Assembly (NCBI GenBank): GCA_033782935.1
Contig: JAWQEG010000501.1
Span: 1,135,001 to 1,199,000 of the forward strand
Direction: 5' to 3'
Source of the DNA: Petrolisthes cinctipes
Taxonomy: Eukaryota; Arthropoda; Malacostraca; Decapoda; Porcellanidae
Length of the DNA stretch: 64,000 bases
The position numbers and the translations under genes are program-made. The notes under the pieces are model-generated. The model worked only from the letters and a program-made list of their open reading frames with translations, did not search any database and was not told the DNA's origin. Positions 7,905-17,464 of this stretch are shown here, one piece after another. How positions within the stretch are numbered: position 1 is the first letter of the stretch; every line of letters begins with the position of its first letter.

Positions 7905-10300
7905 CCCCGGACGGGAGCCTCAAGTGGAGCAATCTTTCTGGGAGGGGTGGGAGAAGGAGGGCTTGGGCCTGGAGTAGGGCTTGGCGCCCTGACTTCTCCC
8001 ACGAAAAGGCTGCTGACCCAGCTGGTGGAACCTGGGGGGCTGCTGTGGAGGAGTGGGATAGCTGCTCCTGGGTTGTCTCGCAGGCCCTCCCAGCCTGCGA
8101 GGTTGGAAGGTAGGTCTGGCTGGCTGTGGGGCATGCGGCCTAGAGACAAACAGAATGGTTAGGAGCAGACCCAAGAATTCCACCCTTGTCTCAAAATAAC
8201 ATAGTATCCAACCCTAAAAAACAGTGACTCGACAGAACGGAACTTACTTGGAGGTGGAAGGTTTTGGTAAGTTGATTACCGCCGGGAGGGAAGAGAAGAC
8301 CGAGTCCGTCGTTGCCTGGTCGAATAGCGCAGGGGACAGTGGGGCAGCACGCCCCGCTGCACCATCTCAGGAGCGGATTTGGCGGCCGCTTGGCGGGCCG
8401 CCAGTCTGGCCTCGGCGAAATTCCTCGCCGCCTCCCGCAGGTTGTGAGTCGTCATGGCCCCGATGCCTTCCAATACGGTAGCCATGGACATGAGCGCGTC
8501 ACTAGGGGAGAAACAGGAAATCCGAGGGAACCCAAGATTAGAGACTCGAGAGGTTAACTAAGAATCCCCGTACCCCGTATCCATCAAAATAACACAACAA
8601 GAGAATAACGGTACTTATGACAGTTGTAAGCCAGACAGCTCATGGAAGGTGGTGGTGAGGGACTTGACACAGTCCCGAAGGAGGGAAACAGCCGCACCGG
8701 TGGAGATGATATGGGACAGCTCCAACTGGGCGGCTGTTTCCGCCTGTCTCAGCTTACCGTCGGGCTCCTTGAGTTGGTAGGGGACCGACGGCTCCTTCTC
8801 CGTCTTCCACAGGCACTCCCTCAAACCCGGCGGGGCACGGGAAGGAGGGAGGATGACTGGGAAAGACGGAGGAGGTGGTTTCTTGGAAGTGGTGGGCTTC
8901 TGGTGGTCCAGGGACTTAAGGAGAAGGGCTGGAATGTCCAAGTCCCCATCGCCCTTATCCCCTGGGAAGTAAGCGTCCGAGGACAAGAAGATTGCCGTGT
9001 TCTCGAAGGAACAGTCAATCTTCCAGGCCTGGGACAGCTGTAGGTTACTATTCTCCACCAAGAAGCCCATCGCATCCAGGGTAGCTGCCGAGGAGACCTT
9101 CGACGACGCGGGTACTGGGGCGGAGATTGGGCGAGCCTTATAAAAATGGATGGCGTCGCCCGACTCGTCAGCTCCCCACTTCAAGACGTCGTCCCTCCGA
9201 ATCCACACGCCTGGTTGCGAAGTGTCAGGAGACCATGCAACCAGTCTGCCCTCCTCGGAAGAATGGGTCCAGGAAGGAGGAAGAAAGGCCCAAGAGTAGG
9301 CAAGATAACAGTCGTCCGTAGACGGGGGAGAAGGAGAAGGAGGAGATGAGGTAGCCAACTCCTCCGCTAGGGCACCGGTCGGGGACTCGAGGCCCGGAGA
9401 GATTGGAGGAACGGGAACAGGAAATCCCCGGGTGAACACGGGTCCCCGGCCGGCAACGAAGCAAGGATAGGAAGAGGAAGAGCGGGTCCAGGAACGGGTA
9501 CTGCTGCCGCTACCGGAGGTAGGACAGCGGGCCCAGGGGGACGGGTAAGCCGGAAGGACAGAAGGCCGGATACTGCGGATAAGCCACGCTATCTTCCTCG
9601 ACGAAGGGCTCTGCTCCCTCCGCTTACCCTTGCGGATGGGAGAGGGCGAGCCCTCCTACGAGAACGATGAGGAGGAGGAAGAGGAAGACGAGGAGGAAGG
9701 AGAACGACGGCGAGTCCGGGTCTTCTTAGCGTGGCGGGAACTCTTAGCTGAACGCGTGCGCCCCCGAGAGTGGCCCGAAGAGCCAGCCCTAGGGGTGACG
9801 AAGTGGCAGGTTCCCTGCTGGGCCCTTGTACCGGTGAGGTAGGTTGGGTGGCCAGCGCGACGGACTCGCTCGCTTCCTGGGGCGGGAAGCCCCGGAAAGG
9901 AGTCAAGAGATCCGTCTAGGGAAGGCGACGTACCTTCTAGGGGAGCTAGAGGTTCTATCCCCTGCGACTCCGAGAGGCACGTCGAAGGGTACCGGGTTCT
10001 GGACAATCCCAGCTCGGTCCCAAACACAGGATCCGCCCACGTCAAGGAAGACCCGTCACGCTTGTGTGCCATCCTCCTAGCCCTAGTCCACGCGGTGCGA
10101 AGGGAGGCAAGGGCAGGAAGCTTGGGAAGAGCAGCGGTGGGGGTCTCCCGACACAACTCAGCCCAGGGGCGGCACACACTACACGCCAAAGGGTCGTAAC
10201 CCTTGGGCGTGAAGCAGGGTGTGTAGGGCGAACAATGCAGGTGGCCGTCAGGGGACACCCACACAGTACACCCCGTAAAGGCACATAAGGCACGCGTAGA
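7905..10300 (-). pseudogene. DIRS gag-like region with spliceosomal introns
   Basis: The region starts after a consensus acceptor (TTTTTTCTCCCGCAG|T at 10301/10300). It first encodes a Cys/His cluster: ALCAFTGCTVWV, HLHCSPYTPCF and DPLACSVCRPW. An Arg/Ser-rich basic stretch follows near 9770-9660. The main acidic/Pro-rich gag frame is 9439-8615, with STDDCYLAYSWAFLP, VWIRRDDVLKWGADESGD and LELSHIISTGAAVSLLRD. A continuation at about 8502-8276 has MATVLEGIGAMTTHNLREAA, and the last part to about 7905 is Pro/Gln/Arg-rich. Parts connect across intron-like gaps. Function is inferred from position as the nucleocapsid-type protein of DIRS elements. Confidence 0.6.
8140..8247 (-). other. 108-bp spliceosomal intron in DIRS gag
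   Basis: On the minus strand, CTCCAA|GTAAGTTCC begins the intron and TTTGTCTCTAG|GCCGC ends it. Unspliced, the frame ends at TAA two bases into the intron. Spliced, the split codon AA|G restores Lys, and ...LPKPSTSK joins PHAPQPARPTFQPRR in frame. Restoration of the frame by consensus sites is good evidence for a real intron. A similar acceptor (TGTTTCTCCCCTAG) lies at about 8503. Confidence 0.65.
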
Positions 10301-11016
10301 CTGCGGGAGAAAAAACCCATAGGGCTTAACACGTGAATCCACGTGTACACAGAACATAATACACGTGAAACAACACATAAAAGTAAAACATGGACTCGGG
10401 TAGCGGGGGCTGCCAGCCCCCGCCCCCGCCCCCGGGGAAAAAAAACCCCAAACCCCCACACGCACCAAACCGGGGAAAAAACCCCGTAAGCCAACCCCCC
10501 CCACGGTCCGTAACACCAGCCCGCAGCCCCCAACAGGAGAGGCACAGACAGCCTGAGGGGCATACCCCAGGGAAACTCACACACTGGGGGAAAAAACTAA
10601 AAAAACACAGGGGGACAGGAGCGAGGACAACGCACAATCCTCGCCGCCTGTAACACTAAGCAACACTCGGGGAAGGAGCACTAGGGGAGGGCTAATAAGA
10701 GCCCCCAAACCCAACCGAAGTGAACTAGTGGGAGGGCGGAGGGGAGAGGAAGGGCAGGAAGGGGAAAAAACCCCAAAAAGGAGCCCCAAAGTAAGTCCCT
10801 AGGGGAGGAAAAGGAAGAACCCAGACTTAGGGAAAAACAAAAGAAAACTGCCCCCTCACACAAAACCCCGTACGCACACAACACACACACACACATCTGC
10901 AAAGCAGGCAAGCCACTAGACACAACACAGAAGAAACAATAGCAGGAACACGTGAACACAATACCATAGCGAAGCAGCGAGGAGCGTAGATGTTGACTGG
11001 GACGTGTTCCGCGAGA
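10301..11016 (-). other. DIRS 5' leader rich in GGGG-T(n) motifs
   Basis: In element orientation the leader contains repeated GGGGTTTTTT and GGGGTTTTTTCCCC words (on the + strand GGGGAAAAAACCCC at 10472-10486 and similar near 10434-10447 and 10759-10774). It ends at the acceptor before gag. The second DIRS copy has the same motif type in its leader. Confidence 0.5.
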
Positions 11017-11238
11017 GAGTGGACGAGCGGTCGCTGCCCCAGGGCAGGGTCAGTACCTCTACAGGCCGCCACCAGGTGGCTCCCATATCAGTACAGCGCC
11101 AGATTTGAATTTATATTTACTTCTGATGATCTTCACGGAATAGACCCTTCTAGCCCAGAATATGCCTATACAGGGCCTGGGCTGGAGAAGGGGTGTATTC
11201 TATAGCAATCCAGCTGTGCTGGTTCCACTTTACCAATA
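11017..11238. repeat. DIRS inverted terminal repeat (right)
   Basis: This is the inverted partner of 4024-4254 and the 5' end of the element in its own orientation. It ends GCTGTGCTGGTTCCACTTTA and CCAATAAA, and then MITE sequence resumes. Confidence 0.85.
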
Positions 11239-11477
11239 AAATAATATTGTATTGCAGTTATATTGTCTGACATTTTCTATATGTTGTAAACCTTGAAGAC
11301 AATAGTGTGTGTACCAATTCTTGTGGTCAATTGTACTTTTAAAAGTGTATTGTTAATCCTTTAAAAAATATTAGGTCTTTTAAAATAAATACACAAATGA
11401 AATAAAATGTTAATATCAATAAATAATAATATGATATGTTAATTTTAATATATAATAACATCTTTAAATTTTTTCAG

Positions 11478-11625
11478 TGTGGGTGGAGTCGGGAAACACA
11501 ACACCAAAGGCGCGAGAAACAGCAACGAAGATTTACTGAGCCAAATCTGCCAACTCCAGACTGCCAACTCACAGCTGTACAAGTTTGCCATTAAACACAT
11601 TCTAAAAGATGATGTAAATGATTGA
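11478..11625 (+). CDS. WDR18: WDR18-like protein, last exon (C-terminal helix)
   Basis: The exon follows TTAAATTTTTTCAG and begins with one base that completes AG|T (Ser) from the 2813-2958 exon. It encodes VGGVGKHNTKGARNS and then an amphipathic helix, LLSQICQLQTANSQLYKFAI, ending KHILKDDVND before TGA at 11623-11625. Vertebrate WDR18 ends in a comparable helix (EDEVRNLRKINRDLFDF) that contacts PELP1/TEX10 partners. Phase agreement over an 8.5-kb intron supports one intact gene despite the insertions. Confidence 0.8.
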
Positions 11626-11656
11626 GTGAGTGTGTAAGTTGTTGTCTTATGCAGTA

Positions 11657-11662
11657 AATAAA
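11657..11662 (+). terminator. Polyadenylation signal AATAAA of WDR18
   Basis: AATAAA occurs 32 bases after the stop codon of the last exon. It is the first such hexamer downstream and would give a very short 3' UTR. Confidence 0.5.
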
Positions 11663-11825
11663 TTACTGTACATAAATACTGGTATATTATTATTTCTATG
11701 CACTGAGTGACTGTGTGAAGGGGTGAGAAAAAATTCATACAGAAGAAGAGGAGGAGGAAGAGGAGGGTGTCACTCACGTTGTGACGAGTGTTGCAGAAAA
11801 GAAAAATGTAATATTTGGTAAATTT

Positions 11826-11940
11826 ACATTTGATGGTGCCTCGACAGCCGTAAGGCCATGCGTTATTACACTATGTGGCTCCGCCGCTGCGGCCTCGCCA
11901 TAGTGTCGGAGCCACAAATCCTGTACCGTGTCACACTGTT
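11826..11940. other. GC-rich crossing dyads (pseudoknot-like)
   Basis: Blocks ACACTAT and GTGGCTCCG are followed by CATAGTGT and CGGAGCCACA in the same order. The two pairings therefore cross rather than nest. A small CCGC/GCGG hairpin lies between them. No RNA family was recognised. Confidence 0.4.
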
Positions 11941-11966
11941 AAGCACAATTTGTATTAATATAGGTA

Positions 11967-12120
11967 CACTCGATCAAAAAAGTATCGCACATTTCCCTCG
12001 TGAAACATTCTGACACCTAAGACGATGGCTACTGAAAACGAGCTTGTTTATCATGAGCTGTAGCGATCATTTACAGAACCATCGGACCCCACCTGCGCGA
12101 TACTTTTTTGAGCCAGTTGT
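11967..12120. mobile_element. TA-type MITE, 154 bp
   Basis: The inverted ends are CACTCGATCAAAAAAGTATC and the complement near GCGATACTTTTTTGAGCCAG. TA lies next to both ends. No coding capacity. Confidence 0.65.
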
Positions 12121-13043
12121 TACAGCTAGGGTTCCGTGAACAAATAAAAAAAAGAAAAAGAAAAGAAACAACAAAAATAATTTGAGACAAAATTAAATTA
12201 ATAAATATTTAGAACTTGTTAATAGTCATTCGGGTTCTTTTAAACTCATACAAATCTATATTCTTTAATTAATACTAAGGTTAATCTACATTTCAATCTT
12301 AGCAACACGTGGTGCACATTATCAATAAAAATAAACTCTTAAGATCTATGTCTTTTAAAACTAAACTTCAATAGACATACACAATGAACAATTTACATCC
12401 TGATGTAAGAGTGAGGAGTTGAGGGGGCAATAAAAGGGAAGGAGTCACAAACCGATCGAGTTTTACCCCATGGAAATACACTTCTCACCTCGCAGCGTAC
12501 ACATCCTCTCGCCAGGTCAGTAGTCCACAGTCTAAGGACAGGGCAGGTGCGGGTCGCGACCCCTGGCCTTCCTTGACCCGTCACCAACCCAATATTGCCA
12601 CAACTCCTTGCTAACTATAATTTATTTCCCCACTTCTATTTCCCTTCTCTCCTCCTCGTATACAATACAAGAGTTTGCCTGTCTTAATTTTCTACCAGTA
12701 ATACCACTAACAAAAATAATACCAATAAAACATTACAATAAAAATAACATTCTTGAAATGACGGCAACACAGGTGAGACTCAATCAACCGGGCTGATGGT
12801 TCTGATTCCCAGTAAACATTTCACAAGAAAATAAATTAATATCTATAAATCCATGACACAGTGTACATGACAAATTACTATATATAAGAGTAAGGAAGAA
12901 AAGGATATAAAAGATTTTCTTGGCTTGTCTTGAACGCTGTGAATAAATAAATCCACGTCAAGTATGGTAATTAGTAATTTTAAAGGAGTAGTACCAGAGG
13001 GGCTCCGGTGCGGCATGGTCAGACAGTGTGACCACGTACTGTA
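12121..13043. other. Intergenic, no gene seen
   Basis: The sequence is AT-rich with a moderately GC patch at 12460-12590. No domain, splice-bounded exon or clear repeat was recognised. Confidence 0.5.
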
Positions 13044-13308
13044 CTATTGGCCACAAGCATTCGTACCCACCTCTGTTTTGCTTCAACCAGAATTCATCTA
13101 GTAACACTGACTCGCATGTCCAGATGTATGATATCCTTCTGTTCCCCCTCTTCACTTTCCCTTCACATGAATAAGGCGATATATATCTGTAGCTATTTAC
13201 TTACATTGTGGCGATATTCTATAATTAGTGTGCTTTATCCCTGCATTCTGTCAAACTATTTACTTCGATGTCACTTTCATGTGTTAAAGATTAAGAGAAC
13301 TGGTCCCC

Positions 13309-13745
13309 CTCCATCTTTCTTTCCCTTCTTTAGCTCCCCCTCCCTCATCCCTCCCCCCTCTTTCTCTCTACTGTTCCCTCCCACCTCACTCTTTCTCTCC
13401 ACTGCCCCCTCCCACCTCACTCTCTCTCCCTCTCTTTATCTCCACTGCTCTCTCCCTTCACCCTCTTTCTCTCCACTGCTCCATCCCAACCCCTTCTTTC
13501 TCTCCACTGCCCCCTCTCTCCCCCCTCTTTCTCTCCACTGCTCCCTCCCACCCCCTCTTTCTCTCCATTGCTCCCTCCATCCCCTCTCTACCTAATAACA
13601 TGCGCCCTCCATCCTCATCTGTCTATCTTGTTCCCTTCCTCCCTCTCTTCCTCATTCCCTCAACTTATCATCTAACTTTCTCTATCTGTCGTTTTCCCTT
13701 CCTCTTTCCACTTACTCACACTCTCTTCTCTCCTAATCACTCTCA
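13309..13745 (+). repeat. Pyrimidine minisatellite (left foldback arm)
   Basis: Units of about 30 bp of the type TCTCTCCACTGCTCCCTCCC recur from about 13360 to 13590 and continue as C/T-rich sequence. The open frames through it are low-complexity artefacts. Confidence 0.7.
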
Positions 13746-15134
13746 TACTCTAAATGTTTTACCTCGTATTGAGTTCGAATTTCTTTCGTATTTATTGCTT
13801 TTATCTATGAGTAGCGTTTCCTAACTTCTTCCTTGTATCTACTGGTTTATTAAAGGTATCATTTTTTGTCTGACATATTTTTTAGTGATATTTGAGTCTG
13901 ATGGATCAGGAAATTAAAGAGTTTGTTTATCACATGGGTGGACTCCACATTTCTCCTAGACCTTCTACTTTCCATCATTCCAGTCTAACGACAGGTTGGA
14001 ATTTTTTTAGCCTTGCCCATTAATATTTTCAAATAACAGTGTAAAATATATTAAAACTCTCTCTCTGCTTTTGTTTATAGGGCGGCGCAATATCAAAATC
14101 AATTGGTGGTCCGCACCCCTGCATTCCCAATAATGCTAACATTCATTTAATTTAATTCCTGATTCAGAAAGAAAGTGCTAATGGAGTAAAGAAGCTCCTT
14201 CACAAATATAGTTATTCATATTGGATTGTGTGTACTGATGTTAAAACTATGAATTTATTTTATCCGTATACTTTAGGGGACCTGGTATTAGTTTATTACA
14301 GTTGTAGTGAAATGCAGTGGTATGAATATAGTGTTAGGCACTGCCATGATATGTTTCTTGTTTTTTCTTAATTAAATGTATAAATACTATATTATTCCTA
14401 ATTTTAATGCAACTGTTTTCTTGAGATTTTACACTTGTTTTTTGATGGTTTCAAACATTTTTTTACACATTAATTTGACAATTGATTTATAAAAAAAATT
14501 GTTTTATGATGCTAAGGAGAAACGGTGGACAGGCACGAACTGACCAGAGGTGGTTGAATCACATTTGTTTTTTACTTAGTTTGGCTGCATGAATCTTTCG
14601 AATCTTTAGGTTTGAAGCCAAAGGATTCATACTCATTGTAATACTGTTTTCTGTCCTTGGCTGCCGTCAATACCCTGCCAAATTAGCAAATTTTTTCGGG
14701 ATAGAATACAAGGGAACTACACATTCGTAGGATCATAAGCCCAATGAAATTATTATCCGCCGACTTGGCGGAGCTTAACTTATCTGAAAACGATCCAGAT
14801 GTATTAATACCTTATTTCCGAGAATAAATGGTTCTGTGCTTACTCATGTTAAAATCTTTTCCTTGGATTTATATAAATTCAAGGAAACCAGAGCACACCA
14901 ATGTCTAAAATGGGAACAGTAATACTTGTGCAGCTATGTTGAACAAATATGTTTATGCAAAAACGTAAACATTCGTAATTATTCGTTTACGGTAAACAAG
15001 GGTCATGTGCTTTAACCAGGGTTGTCGAGTGTTTGCAAAGGTTTGAAATTACTTCATGAATTTTTAGGTGAAAAAAATAATGTGGCTAATACTGAACTTT
15101 GTGCTCAGAATGGGAATTATAACTAAAAAACACA

Positions 15135-15330
15135 ACACACACACACATACACAGGAGAGAGAGAGAGTAATCGAGGGAGGGAGGGAGGTAGGGAGCAAGA
15201 AGAGACAGGCAGGGGAAGCGAGGGAGGTAGCAGGGGAGACAGAGAGGGAGGGTTGTAGCACAGGAGACAGAGAGGGGGGAGGGAAGGAGCAGGAGACAGA
15301 GATGGAGAGGAGGAGGGGGATAGGAAACGG
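15135..15330 (+). repeat. Purine tract (right foldback arm)
   Basis: The sequence is almost pure G/A with GAGACAGAGAGGGAGGG-type units. It is the inverted counterpart of the 13309-13745 tract. Confidence 0.7.
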
Positions 15331-15810
15331 AAACCTCAATATTCATCAATAAAATCATTCTAATTTCCCAGTAAATACAGTTTGACTGAATAGATGGATA
15401 AACCACAATATTCATAGAATATTACTTCAAGGTATATACAGTAAATAACTACGAGAATGTGAAAGGAAAGTGAGGTAGGAAATAGAGGATATCATACATC
15501 TGGACATGGGGGATGGGGTTCAGTGTTACCAGATGAATTCTGCGTTAGGCAAAACTGAGGTGGGTACGAATACTTGTGGCCGATAGTACATTAAACTCTG
15601 TGTGTTTTACCATAATATGCGGCCGGGTGTGACACCTCTCATTTGTTTGTATGTGTTATCGCCATTCTGCGGCGGCGCCGCATAATGTGACAACAGCCTA
15701 AGATTGAAGGCGGCAGCATGGCAATATGTAATTGATGCTGTCAATGCTGTTAGTAGAGTGCAGTGTGACGTCTCTGACGTGAAATTAAAGTTCAAGCACT
15801 TCAAATCAGT

Positions 15811-15872
15811 AAGTCCACATGCTCCTTTCAAGTAACTCATTTCCACAGCACCTATTCTAGACTGATGAGCCC
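15811..15872 (-). mobile_element. 62-bp inverted fragment of the RTE-like LINE
   Basis: The reverse complement matches 18955-19017 of the LINE (peptide AHQSRIGAVEMSYL) with only a few differences, and the match stops sharply at both sides. It lies 330 bp upstream of the LINE in the opposite orientation. Confidence 0.7.
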
Positions 15873-15959
15873 CACTTTGCGCAGTGGAAATATCATAACC
15901 AATGGGGTTCAGAGGTGTGGCCATTGCGTACTGGCTACTGTCTAACATTGGGGAGTTTT

Positions 15960-16200
15960 AAAAGCACCTCAGTGACTAGGTAAGTCTCACCCCGCCTCCA
16001 CATGGTAACCTCGGGGGACACCTCCCTATTTTTAGTTGATTTTATTGTAAAAGGCTGGAGGTGAAGCCAAAGGGGGAGGCGGTGTGAGGGCACATTAGGT
16101 TCCCTCACATATAGGTTTTAAATTTTTGTAATGTATATATTTTAATGACATTATTTTTTTTAAGTGTTAATGTGTAATTCTCTTTTTCTTTTTTATTATT
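15960..16200 (+). other. Probable 5' leader of the RTE-like LINE
   Basis: This non-coding stretch precedes the endonuclease frame and contains AAGGCTGGAGGTGAAGCC and a T-rich segment. Assignment to the LINE is by position only. Confidence 0.3.
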
Positions 16201-17213
16201 GTGGTGATTTTTAGAAACTTGACAATGTTGAAGGCCCGTGTCCCTCTGGGAATGAGCGCTGCGTTGGCCTTGCCAGCCACCAGCGGCCCCCTAATGGGAA
16301 GGCGGACGGCTGCGGCTAGTGGCGTGGAGGGGTCTCCAATCTGCCCTGTGAGGGTCTGGAAAGGTGAAGAATGCTTGAGGGTGGTTGGGATCAATGTGAA
16401 TGGAATGGTGAATGAGGTGAAAAGGAGAGAGATAGTGGAGTGTGCTAGGAGGAGTAGAATAGATGTGTGTGGCATAACTGAAGCACATATGAAAGGATGG
16501 GGGGTGGAAGAGTGTGTTGTGGGAAGGAATGGAAGGACGCGTGGTATGGACTGGTATGGATGAAAAGAGTAAAGGGGGAGAAAAAGAAGGTTGTGCATTG
16601 TTGATGTCTGGAAGGGTGTGGAAAGGAATGGATGGGCATGGAAGGAAGGAAACAAGGGTAGTATGTATGGATGACTGGCAAGATTGGTATTGTAAAGTAT
16701 GCATGGGTCTGCGCGTATGCTCCAGTGAAAGCGCAGACCAAAGTGGGAAAGGCGAAAATGAAAGAGTTCTGGGATGAAGTGAATGAATGTCTAAGAAGGT
16801 TTGAGAGTGGGAGGAGGATAGTGTTGATAGGAGATATGAATGGGAAGGTAGGGAATGAGAGAAGAGGAAATGTAGTTGGCAAGTGTGGTGTGAATGGAAT
16901 AAATGAGAATGGTGAGTGCTGGGTGGATGTGTGTGCCGAGGCGGGTTTGTTCCTCGCCAACACTTGCTTCGAGCACAGACTGATCCACAGGTACACGTGG
17001 AAGAGGAGGGATGAGAGGGGAGAGCAGATGAGTTTGATTGATTACATAGCTGTGGATGAAAGGTTAAGGAAAGATGAGATGGATGCTAGAGTGGTGAGAG
17101 GAATGTTTCAGTGCTCTGACCACTATGCGGTTATGGCAAGGATTAGGGTCAGGGTAAAATGGGAGTATGGTAGGAGGGATGAAGAGGGAGGAGGCAAGTG
17201 GAAGATTGAATGA
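16201..17213 (+). pseudogene. LINE endonuclease domain, frameshifted
   Basis: The N-terminal part (to about 16563) carries LRVVGINVNGMVNE and IDVCGITEAHMKG (the Glu of the endonuclease). After a frame change the second part (about 16671-17213) has VCAYAPVKAQT, IVLIGDMNGKVGN, MSLIDYIAVDERL and FQCSDHYAVMARI (the terminal SDH). These are the active-site blocks of the APE-type endonuclease that nicks the target for target-primed reverse transcription. The frame change lies between 16563 and 16671. Confidence 0.75.
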
Positions 17214-17464
17214 CAGTGAGTATAGAGAGGAATATAAGAGGAGGGTGGGTGAGGTGCTGGAGGATGCAAGGTTGGATATAAAGGAGAGAGTGGGAGTGAA
17301 TGATGTGTATGAATGTTCAAGACAATAGTAATGAGAACAGCAGCAGAGGTAGTGGGATACAAGACACAGAAGAGGGGCAAGAAAGGGAGTGCTTGGTGGT
17401 CAGAAGAAGTGAAAGATGCAATAGAGAAGAAAAGGAAGGCATATAGGAGAACATTACAGAGGAA

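Larger units (their letters stand above)
4010..11238 (-). mobile_element. DIRS1-like tyrosine-recombinase retrotransposon (degenerate copy)
   Basis: The roughly 7.2-kb element reads on the minus strand inside the last WDR18 intron. It has inverted terminal repeats of about 200 bp, an internal complementary region near its 3' end, a gag-like region, RT, RNase H and a tyrosine recombinase, in that order. That set defines DIRS1-like elements, which replicate through a circular intermediate and integrate by a recombinase, with no integrase and no target duplication. No flanking duplication is visible. Stops and frameshifts are spread through RT and YR, so this copy is not autonomous. No DNA methyltransferase domain was recognised. 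A second, partial copy lies at 62346-64000. Confidence 0.85.
3814..11333. mobile_element. TA-type MITE split by a DIRS element
   Basis: The ends are CAGTTGGCCACAGGAATTC (left) and GAATTGG/TTGTGGTCAATTG-type (right), flanked by TA at 3812-3813 and 11334-11335. The same family is present uninterrupted at 41841-42064. The MITE itself is about 290 bp; the rest is the DIRS element at about 4010-11238. A segment ending ATTGCAGTTAYAT occurs on both sides of the insertion, so the MITE carried an internal tandem duplication before or when it was hit. Confidence 0.65.
13044..15586. mobile_element. 2.5-kb foldback DNA element with long inverted arms
   Basis: The ends are CTATTGGCCACAAGCATTCG and its complement CGAATACTTGTGGCCGATAG, with TA at 13042-13043 and 15587-15588. 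The arms can be followed inwards for about 550 bp with divergence. The left arm includes a pyrimidine-rich minisatellite and the right arm the matching purine-rich tract. The tip resembles the MITE family at 3814 and 41841. No transposase was recognised in the 1.2-kb centre. Confidence 0.65.

Noticed and set aside
5091..10653. Plus-strand ORFs across the DIRS element
   Set aside because: All are GC-rich shadows of minus-strand RT, RNase H, YR and gag frames.
5000..11000. DNA adenine methyltransferase domain in the DIRS element
   Set aside because: Expected in some DIRS1-like elements, but no convincing DPPY-type motif was found in a usable frame.
13047..13824. Ser/Pro/Leu-rich ORFs of 182 and 74 codons
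   Set aside because: They lie in a pyrimidine minisatellite that forms a foldback arm. No domain or splice support.
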